Below, in pieces: positions 42,930-51,078 of a stretch of 64,000 nt of DNA. Numbering within the stretch: position 1 is the stretch's first letter; each line of letters opens with the position of its first letter. The translations under genes and the position numbers were made by a program. Under the pieces are notes generated by a model. The model made no database searches. It was given only the letters and a program-made list of their open reading frames with translations, and was not told the origin of the DNA. The DNA is from CAVOOW01 sp963697675 (GTDB lineage Bacteria; Actinomycetota; Actinomycetes; JACCUZ01), in NCBI GenBank assembly GCA_963697675.1, contig CAVOOW010000010.1, forward strand, positions 269,139 to 333,138. The letters are read 5' to 3'.

Positions 42930-44016
42930 CGACGTCGGACGGGTCGACGGACGGGAACATCGCGATGCGCAACTGGTTGCGGCCGAGCTTGCGATAAGGC
43001 TCGGTGTCGACGATTCCGTTGGCGCGCAACACCTTTGCCACCCCGGCCGCGTCGACTGACGGGTCGAAGTCGATGGTGCCGACGACGGCCGAGCGCATGT
43101 CCGGGTCGGTCACGAACGGCGTTGCGTAGTCGGACTTCTCGGCCCAGTTGTAGAGCCGGGTCGACGAGTCGGCGGTGCGCCCGCTCGACCAGGCCAGGCC
43201 GCCTTGCGCGTTGAACCAGTCGACCTGCTCGGCGAGCAGGAACAGGGTGACGAGAGCCGGTGTGTTGTAGGTCTGGTCCAGTCGTGAGTTGTCGATGGCG
43301 ATCTGCAGATCGCTGAACGCCGGGATCCATCGGTCGGTGCCGCCGATGTAGGCGGTCCGCTCGATGGCGGCGGGGGACAGCAGAGCGATCCAGAGCCCGC
43401 CGTCTGACGAGAACGACTTCTGCGGTGCGAAGTAGTAGGCGTCACTCTCCCGCACGTCGATCGGCAGGCCACCGGCACCGGATGTCGCGTCGACGAGGAC
43501 GAGCGCGTCCTCGTCGACGCCTGCCACGCGGCGGATCGGCATGGCCACGCCCGTCGACGTCTCGTTGTGGGTCAAGGCGTATGCGTCGATGCCGATCTCG
43601 GACTTCGGCACCGGGTGGGTGCCGGGTACGGCGTCGATGACGGTGGGCGCGTCCAGGAACGGTGCGGCCTTCGTGGCTGCCGCGAACTTCGAGGAGAACT
43701 CCCCGAACACCAGGTGCTGGGCCCGCGACCGCACGAGGTTGAGCGTGGCGATGTCCCAGAACGCCGTGGTGCCGCCGTTGCCGAGGACGACCTCATATCC
43801 GTCGGGCAGCGAGAACAGCTCGTGCAGGCCCTCACGCAGGCGGCGCACGACCGCTTTCACCGGCGGCTGCCGGTGCGAGGTGCCGAGGTATGAGGTCCCG
43901 GTGGCCCGCAGCGCGTCCAGGGCCTCGGCCCGGACCTTCGACGGGCCGGAGCCGAACCGTCCGTCGCGGGGCTTGAGGTCGGCTGGGATGACGATGTCGG
44001 TGGTTGTGTCGCTCAC
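42868..44016 (-). CDS. serC: Phosphoserine aminotransferase
   Basis: The protein has 382 residues. It is a class V PLP enzyme of the actinobacterial SerC type: DGRFGSGPSKVRAEALDAL, GTSYLGTSHRQPPVKAVV, LFSLPDGYEVVLGNGGTTAFWD, LVDATSGAGGLPIDV and YFAPQKSFSSDGGLW with the PLP Lys. It converts 3-phosphohydroxypyruvate to phosphoserine and also serves pyridoxal phosphate synthesis. GTG 44016 gives a start at SDTTTDIVIPADL. Vitamin B6 oxidase pdxH is 1.3 kb away. Confidence 0.95.
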   Translation of the reverse strand: MSDTTTDIVIPADLKPRDGRFGSGPSKVRAEALDALRATGTSYLGTSHRQPPVKAVVRRLREGLHELFSLPDGYEVVLGNGGTTAFWDIATLNLVRSRAQHLVFGEFSSKFAAATKAAPFLDAPTVIDAVPGTHPVPKSEIGIDAYALTHNETSTGVAMPIRRVAGVDEDALVLVDATSGAGGLPIDVRESDAYYFAPQKSFSSDGGLWIALLSPAAIERTAYIGGTDRWIPAFSDLQIAIDNSRLDQTYNTPALVTLFLLAEQVDWFNAQGGLAWSSGRTADSSTRLYNWAEKSDYATPFVTDPDMRSAVVGTIDFDPSVDAAGVAKVLRANGIVDTEPYRKLGRNQLRIAMFPSVDPSDVDALTACIDHVVSALPPPSSG

Positions 44017-44143
44017 GCTCGTGAAGGCTAGGTGACCGCCATTGCCGTCGGCTGGGCCGGCCGCCGATCGAGACGCTGGCCAGCGCCGGTGCCCCGCCCG
44101 CCTAGTGGGTTTCAGCAAGGCGGCGAGCCGTTTCAACCGGCGG

Positions 44144-45244
44144 TTACTTCCAGCCGGAGACGTCGCTCGGCTTGCGCGGCTTCTCGCCGACGTAGCGGGC
44201 GGACGGCCGGATCAGCCGCCCGGTGGCCTTCTGCTCGAGTATGTGCGCCGACCAGCCGGCCGTGCGCGCACAGGCGAACATCGGCGTGAACATGTGCGGC
44301 GGTACCTCGGCGAAGTCGAGCACGACGGCGGCCCAGAACTCGACGTTCGTCTCGAGCACCCGGTCCGGTCGGCGCGACCGCAGCTCGGCCAGCGCGGCCT
44401 TCTCCAAGGCCGCCGCAGCCTCGTAACGGGGGGCGCCGAGCTGTTCCGCGGTGCGACGCAGCACCCTGGCCCGTGGGTCCTCCGCCCGGTAGACGCGGTG
44501 CCCGAAGCCCATCAGCCGTTCCCCGCGGTCGAGCACGCCGCGCACGTAAGCGCCGGCATCGCCGAGCTCCTCGACACCATCGAGCATGTGCAGTACGCGC
44601 GCTGGTGCGCCGCCGTGCAACGGCCCGGACATGGCGCCGACCGCGCCGGAGAGGCAGGCCGCGACATCGGCGCCCGTGGAAGCGATCACCCGGGCAGTGA
44701 ACGTCGAGGCGTTCATGCCGTGCTCGGCGGCCGAGGTCCAGTAGGCGTCGACGGCCTGCACGTGCCGCGGATCCGGCTCACCGCGCCAGCGGATCATGAA
44801 CCGCTCGACGATGGTCTGCGCCTTGTCGATCTCGGCCTGGGGCACCATCGGCAGCCCGATGCCTCGGGCGGACTGTGCCACGAAGGACAGGGCCATCACT
44901 GAGGCGCGGGCGACGTTGTCGCGCGCCTCCTCCTCGTCGATGTCGAGGAGCTGTCGGAACCCCCAGGCGGGCGCCAGCATCGCCAGGGCGCTCTGCACGT
45001 CGACGCGGACGTCACCCGAGTGCACGGGCAGCGGGAACGGCTCGGCCGGCGGCAGCCCGGGGTTGAACTCGTTGTCGACCAGCAGCCCCCAGACGTTGCC
45101 GAAGGAGACGTTGCCGACGAGGTCCTCGATGTCGACGCCGCGATAGCGCAAGGAGCCGCCGTCGCGGTCCGGTTCGGCGATCGTGGTCTCGAACGCTACG
45201 ACTCCTTCGAGCCCAGGGACGAAGGCGTCAGTCGTGCTGGTCAC
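44144..45244 (-). CDS. citA: Citrate synthase (CitA type)
   Basis: The protein has 366 residues. It begins DAFVPGLEGVVAFETTIAEPD, like mycobacterial CitA. The catalytic His residues lie in AAEHGMNASTF and MGFGHRVYRAEDPRARVL, and the family Asp/Glu region is NVEFWAAVVLDFAEVP. It condenses oxaloacetate with acetyl-CoA. The GTG start is preceded by GAGGAGC. It is divergent from pdxH with an 80-bp gap, and serC lies downstream with 127 bp between them. Confidence 0.95.
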   Translation of the reverse strand: MTSTTDAFVPGLEGVVAFETTIAEPDRDGGSLRYRGVDIEDLVGNVSFGNVWGLLVDNEFNPGLPPAEPFPLPVHSGDVRVDVQSALAMLAPAWGFRQLLDIDEEEARDNVARASVMALSFVAQSARGIGLPMVPQAEIDKAQTIVERFMIRWRGEPDPRHVQAVDAYWTSAAEHGMNASTFTARVIASTGADVAACLSGAVGAMSGPLHGGAPARVLHMLDGVEELGDAGAYVRGVLDRGERLMGFGHRVYRAEDPRARVLRRTAEQLGAPRYEAAAALEKAALAELRSRRPDRVLETNVEFWAAVVLDFAEVPPHMFTPMFACARTAGWSAHILEQKATGRLIRPSARYVGEKPRKPSDVSGWK

Positions 45245-45324
45245 AGGGGGGCTCCTCGGCAGGTGGTTCGCACGCGGCGGGGCAACAGCGACGATGGGTA
45301 TCCGCAGCGTGCCACAGTGATCGT

Positions 45325-45999
45325 ATGTGCGCCCACCCCGACCTGGCCGCGATGCGGGGGGTCTACGCCCGGACCGGGCTCGATGAGGCCTCGATAGCGG
45401 CCGACCCGCTGGAGCAGTTCGCCCGCTGGATGCAGGACGCCATAGCCGCCGGACTGCCCGAACCCAATGCCATGGTGCTCGCCACGGCCACCACCGACGG
45501 CGTACCCAGTGCCCGCACTGTCCTGCTCAAGGGCGTCGATGACCGGGGATTCACCTTCTTCACCAACACCAGTTCGCGCAAGGGAGCCGAGCTGGCGGCC
45601 AACCCGCAGGCCGCCCTGGTCTTTCCGTGGCACGCGCTGGAGCGCCAGGTACGCGTCACCGGCCCCGTGTCGGTGGTCGATCGAGCCGAGGCGGCCGACT
45701 ATTTCGCGTCGCGACCGCACGGGTCCCGGCTCGGGGCATGGGCGAGCCCCCAGTCACAGGTGATCGGCGGGCGCGCCGACCTTGACGCACGGCTCGCCGA
45801 ACTGGCCGAACGCTGGCCGGACGGCGCGAACGTGCCGCTGCCGGACTTCTGGGGCGGCTATCGCGTGGCGCCGGAGATGATCGAGTTCTGGGCCGGTCGC
45901 GAGGACCGCCTGCATGACCGGCTGCGCTTCCGTCGCGTTGGAGACACAGCTGACCAGGAAGCGCCCAAACCTTGGCTCCTCGAGCGCCTCGCCCCCTGA
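45325..45999 (+). CDS. pdxH: Pyridoxamine 5'-phosphate oxidase
   Basis: The protein has 224 residues. FMN- and PLP-binding patterns are seen: MVLATATTDGVPSARTVLLKGVDDRGFTFFTNTSSRKGAELAANP, AALVFPWHALERQVRVTGPV, RPHGSRLGAWASPQSQVI and the C-terminal WGGYRVAPEMIEFWAGREDRLHDRLRF. It makes pyridoxal phosphate from pyridoxine- or pyridoxamine phosphate. It ends just before a G+C-rich tandem repeat. Confidence 0.95.
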   Translation: MCAHPDLAAMRGVYARTGLDEASIAADPLEQFARWMQDAIAAGLPEPNAMVLATATTDGVPSARTVLLKGVDDRGFTFFTNTSSRKGAELAANPQAALVFPWHALERQVRVTGPVSVVDRAEAADYFASRPHGSRLGAWASPQSQVIGGRADLDARLAELAERWPDGANVPLPDFWGGYRVAPEMIEFWAGREDRLHDRLRFRRVGDTADQEAPKPWLLERLAP

Positions 46000-46010
46000 C
46001 CCTCCCCACT

Positions 46011-46125
46011 GGCGCGCGGGAAGGTGGCGCGTCGGGCGGGAAGGTCGCGTGTCGGGCGGGAAGGTCGCGTGTCGGGCGGGAAGGTGGCGCGTCGGGCGGG
46101 AAGGTGGCGCGTCGGGCCGAAAGGG
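46011..46125. repeat. 20-bp tandem repeat, five copies
   Basis: The unit GGCGCGTCGGGCGGGAAGGT occurs five times from 46026 (46026, 46046, 46066, 46086, 46106), alternating with a variant that begins CGCGTGTC. The last copy is diverged and a shortened 15-base copy precedes the set. It begins 11 bases after the pdxH stop and is followed by the candidate structured RNA. The unit is not divisible by three, so it does not look like coding repeat; it is not a CRISPR because there are no spacers. Confidence 0.9.
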
Positions 46126-46129
46126 TCCG

Positions 46130-46313
46130 GACATGCAGCGACCCGCGGGCCTTGGTGCAGGGGGACGTTTCCCTGCGGCCCGCGGGTCGGGTGACTGCCT
46201 GAGATTCGCCGGCCACTTTCGGCCGGATTAACGAACCGGAGTCGGCGGCTAGCTGGCAGCCACCTCACGCGTCCTAGAAATACTCAAATTCTCGGACCAC
46301 CTCCCTTCCGTGT
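46130..46313 (-). ncRNA. Candidate structured RNA
   Basis: Read on the minus strand from about 46313, a run of stems follows in order: GUCC/GGAC with AGAA/UUCU; GGUGGCU/AGCCGCC; CCGGCC-gaaagu-GGCCGG; and the long CGACCCGCGGGCC (46177-46189) pairing with GGCCCGCGGGTCG (46139-46151), the top of which has GCAGGG/CCCCTGC. A promoter with good hexamers lies right before it. It contains only a nine-codon frame (GTG 46300 to TAG 46274) that has GGGAG abutting the start, a poor spacing for translation. Convincing coding sequence is absent. Assignment to a known family was not possible. Confidence 0.5.
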
Positions 46314-46320
46314 ACGGACG

Positions 46321-46349
46321 AGATTACGACGCCGAACCGACCGGCACAA
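46321..46349 (-). promoter_or_regulatory. Predicted promoter of the candidate RNA
   Basis: On the minus strand, TTGTGC (-35, 46344-46349) and TAATCT (-10, 46321-46326) are separated by exactly 17 bases. The start of transcription would be near 46313. It lies immediately after the thioesterase-like gene's stop and points away from it towards pdxH. Confidence 0.55.
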
Positions 46350-46385
46350 TCACATTGCGCCGCCTGTCCCGCAGGGCGGTCCGCG

Positions 46386-47096
46386 TCAGGTGCTGCCGAG
46401 AGCGATCCAGGTGGCCTGCGCGCGACCGAGGACGCGCCCGTCGGCGTCGTACAGCGTGCTGGCTGTGAAGGTCTTGCGCCGCTCGGCCCCCAGCCACCGC
46501 CCCATGACCACGCACGGGTCACCGGCCTGCGGCAGGGCGTCGACGGCGGCTGTCATGCGGCCCAGCACCATCGGGCGTCCGACCAGGTCAGCCGACCACC
46601 CTCCTGGGCAGTCCAGCGCGGCCCAGACGGCCTCGACGAGTGCGGCGCCGTCCAGCGACGCCAGCGACGCGTCGGGAACCCAGGTCGTGGCCACGCAGTC
46701 CGGCCGGTCGGGGACCCGGCCTGGGCGCAGGCCGAGGCCGTCGGGCGGCGGGCGGTCGGTGCCGCAGGCGAAGCAGCCCGGGAATGGGTGCTGGTCATAT
46801 CCGGCGTACGTCGACATGGCTTCTGTGGCGGCCGCGAAGCGCACCGGGTCGACAACTTCTTCGGTGAACCGGGCCACGACCGCGTCGGCGATGACCGCGC
46901 CGCCGAAGGTCAGCGTCGCCCGGTCATTGGCCACCACGACGTCGAGGTAGGTGTCGAGCGGAGGTGGCTGGCGCAGCGTCACTTCGACGACCGAGCCGGC
47001 CGGCAGCAGGGTCGCGAGGCGTCCTGCGGTGTAGCCGCCGTTGGCCGAGCCGGGGGGTCCCGCGAACCGTGCGTCGATCTGCAGCGGGGGGGTCAT
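46386..47096 (-). CDS. Hotdog-fold thioesterase-like protein
   Basis: The protein has about 236 residues. IDARFAGPPGSANGGYTAGRLATLLPAG and later FPGCFACGTDRPPPDGLGL (a Cys pair) and WAALDCPGGWSADLVGR lead to a C-terminal RRKTFTASTLYDADGRVLGRAQATWIAL typical of hotdog thioesterases. Two hotdog-like halves seem present. The start is taken at ATG 47096, 11 bases after GAGGA; GTG 47144 would give a longer form 15 bases after the udgX stop. Substrate unknown. Confidence 0.72.
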   Translation of the reverse strand: MTPPLQIDARFAGPPGSANGGYTAGRLATLLPAGSVVEVTLRQPPPLDTYLDVVVANDRATLTFGGAVIADAVVARFTEEVVDPVRFAAATEAMSTYAGYDQHPFPGCFACGTDRPPPDGLGLRPGRVPDRPDCVATTWVPDASLASLDGAALVEAVWAALDCPGGWSADLVGRPMVLGRMTAAVDALPQAGDPCVVMGRWLGAERRKTFTASTLYDADGRVLGRAQATWIALGST

Positions 47097-47159
47097 GGGA
47101 ACTCTGTGGTCCTCGGGCATCCACGTCACCCTAGGACGCGCCACGTCCTCGGGTGCCGG

Positions 47160-47789
47160 TCAGGTCAGGAGGTCCGCCGCGATCCGGAGGTCAGCCACCA
47201 GCCCGGCGTACGCCTGCTCGGTGTCGTCCGCGCGCAGCACGGCCGACGGATGGATCGTGGCCATGATCCAGGGCGGGCCGGCGGTGGCGGTGCTCGGCGG
47301 GAAGGGGAACGTCTCGCCGCGCTGGCGGGTCACGCGGAAGCTCGCCCCGAGCATTCCCTTGGCGGCGGTGGCCCCCAGACAGACGATCACCACGGGACTG
47401 AGCAGGGCGAGCTCGGCGCGCAGCCACGGCCGGCATGCCTCGACGTGGAGCCGGTCGGGTGTCTGGTGGATGCGGCGCTTGCCAGGGCCGTCCTGGGTGA
47501 AGCGGAAATGCTTGACCACGTTGGTGCGGTAGATGGTCGAGCGCTCGATGCCCGCCTCGTCGACCGCCCGGACGAGAAGATGGCCGGCCGGGCCGACGAA
47601 GGGCGCTCCCTGCCGGTCCTCCTGGTCGCCCGGCTGCTCGCCCACCAGCACGACGCGTGCGTCCGGCGGGCCGGCAGAGAAGACCGTCTGCGTGGCGTGT
47701 TCCCACAGCTCGCAGCCCTTGCAGCTCTGCGCCGCAGCCCGCAGTCCGTCGAGGTCGGCGCCGGGGGGTACGAAGTCACCCGCGCTCAC
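47160..47789 (-). CDS. udgX: Uracil-DNA glycosylase, UdgX type
   Basis: The protein has 209 residues of the UDG superfamily. Motif A VLVGEQPGDQEDRQGAPFVG matches the GEQPG(D/E)QED pattern of UdgX, and the loop KRRIHQTP carries the His known in UdgX to form a covalent bond with the deoxyribose after uracil removal. Four Cys (CKGCELW, CRPW and CLGA) suggest an Fe-S cluster. ATIHPSAVLRA is motif B. It tightly binds uracil-containing single-stranded DNA. It is divergent from ideR. Confidence 0.93.
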   Translation of the reverse strand: MSAGDFVPPGADLDGLRAAAQSCKGCELWEHATQTVFSAGPPDARVVLVGEQPGDQEDRQGAPFVGPAGHLLVRAVDEAGIERSTIYRTNVVKHFRFTQDGPGKRRIHQTPDRLHVEACRPWLRAELALLSPVVIVCLGATAAKGMLGASFRVTRQRGETFPFPPSTATAGPPWIMATIHPSAVLRADDTEQAYAGLVADLRIAADLLT

Positions 47790-47870
47790 AGTCAGACCCT
47801 AACCGTGATCATTTCCGGCCAGGGGGAGCGGTGGGCGGGCTCGTTTGCACCGGTAGGTCAGAATGCACCT

Positions 47871-48563
47871 GTGAGCGACCTCATCGACACCACCGAGATG
47901 TACCTCAAGGCGGTCTTCGAGCTGGAGGAGGAGGGCATCGTCCCGCTCCGTGCTCGCATCGCCGAGCGGCTCGGCCAGTCAGGGCCGACGGTGTCGCAGA
48001 CGGTGGCCCGGATGGAGCGCGACGGGCTGATCACCGTCGAGGGCGACCGGCACCTCCAGCTGACCGTTGACGGCAGCGCGCTGGCGACCCGCGTGATGCG
48101 CAAGCACCGACTCGCGGAGTGCCTGCTCGTGCAGCTCATCGGCCTGCCGTGGGAGCTGGTGCACGAGGAGGCCTGTCGCTGGGAGCACGTGATGAGCGAG
48201 ACCGTCGAGCTGCGACTGCTCGAGGTGCTCGGCCATCCGACCGTCTCGCCCTACGGCCTGCCGATCCCCGGGCTCGATGAGCTGGGCGAGAAGAAGAAGG
48301 GCCGCGCCTCCGCGGCAGAGTCGCCGCTGACCACCCTGGACCAGGTCGTGATCGACCCGTCCAAGACCGTTGTCGTCCGCCGTCTCGCCGAGCCGCTGCA
48401 GACCGACACCGCGCTGATGTCGCGGCTGCGGCGAGCCGGCGTCCAGCCGGGTGCCGCCGTGACGGTGGCCTCCTCGGCCACCGGCCTGCTGGTCGGCTCG
48501 GGGGGCGAGACCACCGAGATCACCTCGTTGGTCGCTTCGCACGTCTTCGTGTCGGCGCACTGA
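47871..48563 (+). CDS. ideR: Iron-dependent repressor of the DtxR/IdeR family
   Basis: The protein has 230 residues. The DNA-binding part reads DTTEMYLKAVFELEEEGIVPLRARIAERLGQSGPTVSQTVARMERDGLI. Metal and dimer parts follow: MRKHRLAECLLVQLIGLPWELVHEEACRWEHVMSE with the iron-binding His/Cys/Glu ligands, and FGLPIPGL-like YGLPIPGLDELG. An SH3-like domain ends the protein. It should repress iron-uptake genes and activate storage when iron is high. GTG 47871 is the family start. The stop overlaps the start of a rhodanese gene. Confidence 0.95.
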   Translation: MSDLIDTTEMYLKAVFELEEEGIVPLRARIAERLGQSGPTVSQTVARMERDGLITVEGDRHLQLTVDGSALATRVMRKHRLAECLLVQLIGLPWELVHEEACRWEHVMSETVELRLLEVLGHPTVSPYGLPIPGLDELGEKKKGRASAAESPLTTLDQVVIDPSKTVVVRRLAEPLQTDTALMSRLRRAGVQPGAAVTVASSATGLLVGSGGETTEITSLVASHVFVSAH

Positions 48564-48868
48564 TGCGCGCGGTCACGGTGCACAACCTGAAGACCACTCT
48601 CGACGAGGGCGCGACGGTGGTGATCGACGTCCGCGAGCCCTACGAGTACGCCGAGGGACACGTGCCGGGCGCCGAGCTCATGCCGCTGATGACGGTGCCG
48701 CAGCACGTCGACGAACTGCCCACCGACCGACCGGTCTACATCGTCTGCGCGGTCGGCGGACGCAGTGCCCAGGCGGCGGCCTTCCTCGCGACCCGCGGCG
48801 TGGATGCCGTCAACGTCGACGGTGGCACCGGCGAGTGGATCGCGGCCGGCTATCCGGTCGAGCGCTGA
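48563..48868 (+). CDS. Single-domain rhodanese
   Basis: The protein has 101 residues. The active-site loop is YIVCAVGGRSAQAA (catalytic Cys with the CxxGxR pattern), and the N-terminus carries VVIDVREPYEYAEGHVPGAELMPL. These proteins transfer sulfane sulfur. It starts within the ideR stop (TGATG), so it belongs to the ideR operon. The role with iron regulation is inferred only. Confidence 0.93.
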   Translation: MRAVTVHNLKTTLDEGATVVIDVREPYEYAEGHVPGAELMPLMTVPQHVDELPTDRPVYIVCAVGGRSAQAAAFLATRGVDAVNVDGGTGEWIAAGYPVER

Positions 48869-49111
48869 GCCCGACCGGCTCACATCGGCGACGCGAGCGC
48901 CCGCGACGCTCGTACCCGATGTAGGTGTTTTCAGGCGTGTACGGGCGCGCGCGACTGCACTCTCGGTGAGCGGCGAACACCCCGCGGTGACGAGCAGAAG
49001 CATCCCTTCTCAAACCTCGCCGCGCCCGAAAAAGTCCCGTTTGATCCACCAGTTCTCATCGCGTAACCTGCTCCCGCTGACCCCGACCGTCGGGGACCAG
49101 CGCGTACGAGG

Positions 49112-49270
49112 CCGCCGAATCCTGCCCCTCGACGCAGCAGGCCGCACTAACGCCTGGCAGGAGCGGGGGACCCACGTACGTGGTCCCTCAGGGGTCCTAG
49201 GGGTAAAGCCGCACTCCGTGCGGCCGGACATCTCCCGTCCGAACCCGACAGCTCACCTCGTAGGCGTGGG
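49112..49270 (+). promoter_or_regulatory. c-di-AMP (ydaO-type) riboswitch
   Basis: The leader of the NlpC/P60 gene shows conserved pieces of the ydaO/yuaA riboswitch in the correct order: GAGCGGGGGACCCACGT near 49160, AGGGGTAAAGCCGCACTCC near 49198, the variable hairpin CCGGACATCTCCCGTCC, then GAACCCGACAGCTCACCTCG and TAGGCG near 49241-49265. In actinomycetes this class precedes cell-wall hydrolase and Rpf genes and switches them off when c-di-AMP is bound. The outer P1 limits are estimates. Confidence 0.88.
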
Positions 49271-49282
49271 AGAGGACCTCGG

Positions 49283-50023
49283 TTGTCCAAGCACCGTCGC
49301 CCATCAACCATGTCGCGCGTCGCCACCTCGGCGAAGCGCCCGATGAACATCAGCATTGCGGCCGGTGTCGCCGGCACCGTCGCCGTCACCGGCACCGTCG
49401 TCGCTGTCGCGTCCGAACACCCGGTCAAGCCGCGCGTCAAGCCGGCCGCCCTCATGGCTGCCGACACGGCAACGCCGGAAGCCACGGTGCAGCTCGCGCG
49501 ACAGGAAGCCGCCGCGCAGGTCCGCCTGGACCAGCGGCTCGCCGCCATCAAGGCCGCCAAGCTCAAGGCGATCGCTCGCCACAAGGCTGCGGCCAAGCGC
49601 GCGGCCAAGGCGCACCGGGCCGCGCAGCGGGCCGCCGCGAGGTCCTTCTCGAGGGTCGACGAGCACATGTCGTCCTCGGCGGCTCACGTCCTGCAGATCG
49701 CTGCGGCCCAGTCGGGCGACAGCTATTCCTACGGCGCTGCCGGCCCCGACTCGTTCGACTGCTCCGGGTTCACGCAGTACGTCTTCGGCCACGTCGGCAT
49801 CTCGCTGCCACACTCGGCTGCGGCGCAGGCCACGGTCGCCACGCCGGTCTCGCAGCCGCAGCCGGGTGACCTGGTCTTCGTGCACAACGGCGGCGGCGGA
49901 AGCATCGGTCACGTCGCGATCTATGCCGGTGGTGGATACTGGTACGAAGCGTCAAACCCCAATCAGCCGGTCGGCAAGCACCGCGCATGGTCAACGAACG
50001 TAACGTTCGGCCGGGTTCTCTAG
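49283..50023 (+). CDS. NlpC/P60 peptidoglycan hydrolase
   Basis: The protein has 246 residues. An N-terminal transmembrane or signal helix (NISIAAGVAGTVAVTGTVVAVAS) is followed by an Ala/Lys-rich coiled region (KAKLKAIARHKAAAKRAAKAHRAAQRAAARS). The C-terminal NlpC/P60 domain holds the catalytic Cys in DSFDCSGFTQYVFGHVG and the His in IGHVAIYAGGGYW. It cleaves peptide stems of peptidoglycan outside the cell. The start is TTG 49283 with AGAGGA upstream; ATG 49310 is possible. Regulated by the riboswitch. Confidence 0.93.
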   Translation: MSKHRRPSTMSRVATSAKRPMNISIAAGVAGTVAVTGTVVAVASEHPVKPRVKPAALMAADTATPEATVQLARQEAAAQVRLDQRLAAIKAAKLKAIARHKAAAKRAAKAHRAAQRAAARSFSRVDEHMSSSAAHVLQIAAAQSGDSYSYGAAGPDSFDCSGFTQYVFGHVGISLPHSAAAQATVATPVSQPQPGDLVFVHNGGGGSIGHVAIYAGGGYWYEASNPNQPVGKHRAWSTNVTFGRVL

Positions 50024-50082
50024 ATATCACCACGAAACCCCACGAGAGTGCGGGCTGACACCCCCCCCGTCGGTCCGCATCA

Positions 50083-50119
50083 GGAACCCCGGAGTCCACC
50101 CCCCCGACTCCGGGGTTCC
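50083..50119 (+). terminator. Strong terminator hairpin
   Basis: GGAACCCCGGAGTC and GACTCCGGGGTTCC are perfect inverted repeats with a 9-base loop. It lies 59 bp after the NlpC/P60 stop and 41 bp before the convergent mutT1 stop. Confidence 0.85.
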
Positions 50120-50160
50120 GACCGTCCAGGGACCTGTCCCGGACCCTGGTTGAGCGTGGT

Positions 50161-51072
50161 TCAGCGGGACGCGGGCGCCGGGAGCTGCTCCACGGCTACG
50201 ACCCGCATCGGCTCCTCGACGCTGAGATGCACCACCACGAGAGCGCCCTTGCGCACCGGTTTCATCCCCTCCGGCGTCGTCCCGAGCCGTCGGCAGAGCT
50301 CGACGACCAGGTCGGGCAGCGCGCCGCCCTGGGTGCAGATCGCGACGCTGCCGCCCTCGCCGACGATCCCGAGCGCCCGGGTCACGGCGGCCTCCGGCTC
50401 GCCCGGGAAGCCCGACTCCGAGAACAAGTGCTCCTGGGCGATGGTCAGCCCGGCAGCGGCCGCGAACGGCTCGAGCGTGCCGAGGCAGCGCCGTACATCC
50501 GAGGAGTAGGCCCGCGACACGCCGTAGGCCGCCAGCAGGTCCGCGATGACCGCCGCCTGGCGACGGCCGGCCGCGTCGAGCGGCCGCTCGACATCGGGCC
50601 TCTTCCACGCCGAGCGGCTTCCGGCTTTCGCATGGCGTACGACGACGCAGGCGCGCGTAGGTCGCGGGTCGCGGAGGAACTCGTCCACGACGAATCCGTC
50701 CCGGTCGGGCTTGAGCCGGTCACCGGCCTTCTCGATCGGCACCCAGTCCACCGCGTCGACCTCGTTGTTCGGGCTGAACTCACCACCCGCCCAGCGCAGT
50801 GACCAGTACTGCACCCGTTTGGGCCGTCCGTCCACGGCGTAGCGCGCCTGGCCGAGCGGCCGCCCGACCACCACCCGGGCACCGGACTCCTCTTCGACCT
50901 CGCGAACCGCTGCCAGCAGCGGGTGCTCGTCGGGTTCGAGCTTGCCCTTGGGCAGCGTCCAGTCGTCGTACTTGGGCCGGTGCACCAGCGCCACTTCGAT
51001 CGCTTGCGGGCTGCCGTCGATCGGCCGCCACACGAGACCGCCGGCAGCCTCGATCGCCACCGTTGCGCTCAC
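50161..51072 (-). CDS. mutT1: MutT1-like NUDIX hydrolase with phosphatase domain
   Basis: The protein has 303 residues in two domains. The NUDIX box is seen as GKLEPDEHPLLAAVREVEEESGA (family pattern GX5EX7REUXEEXGU) in residues 40-65. The C-terminal half is a histidine phosphatase: VVVRHAKAGSRSAWKRPDVERPLDAAGRRQA with the catalytic RHA, and later SSDVRRCLGTLEPFA. Like mycobacterial MutT1, it should hydrolyse 8-oxo-(d)GTP and dinucleoside polyphosphates. It begins 6 bp after ppk1. Confidence 0.95.
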   Translation of the reverse strand: MSATVAIEAAGGLVWRPIDGSPQAIEVALVHRPKYDDWTLPKGKLEPDEHPLLAAVREVEEESGARVVVGRPLGQARYAVDGRPKRVQYWSLRWAGGEFSPNNEVDAVDWVPIEKAGDRLKPDRDGFVVDEFLRDPRPTRACVVVRHAKAGSRSAWKRPDVERPLDAAGRRQAAVIADLLAAYGVSRAYSSDVRRCLGTLEPFAAAAGLTIAQEHLFSESGFPGEPEAAVTRALGIVGEGGSVAICTQGGALPDLVVELCRRLGTTPEGMKPVRKGALVVVHLSVEEPMRVVAVEQLPAPASR

Positions 51073-51078
51073 GAGCTG

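Noticed and set aside
46026..46125. Tandem repeats considered as a CRISPR array
   Set aside because: Copies are contiguous with no spacers, only 20 bp long, and no cas gene is in the window.
46274..46300. Nine-codon frame (VVREFEYF) read as a leader peptide
   Set aside because: The GGGAG sequence directly touches the GTG, leaving no spacer for initiation, and no regulated gene follows in the same direction.
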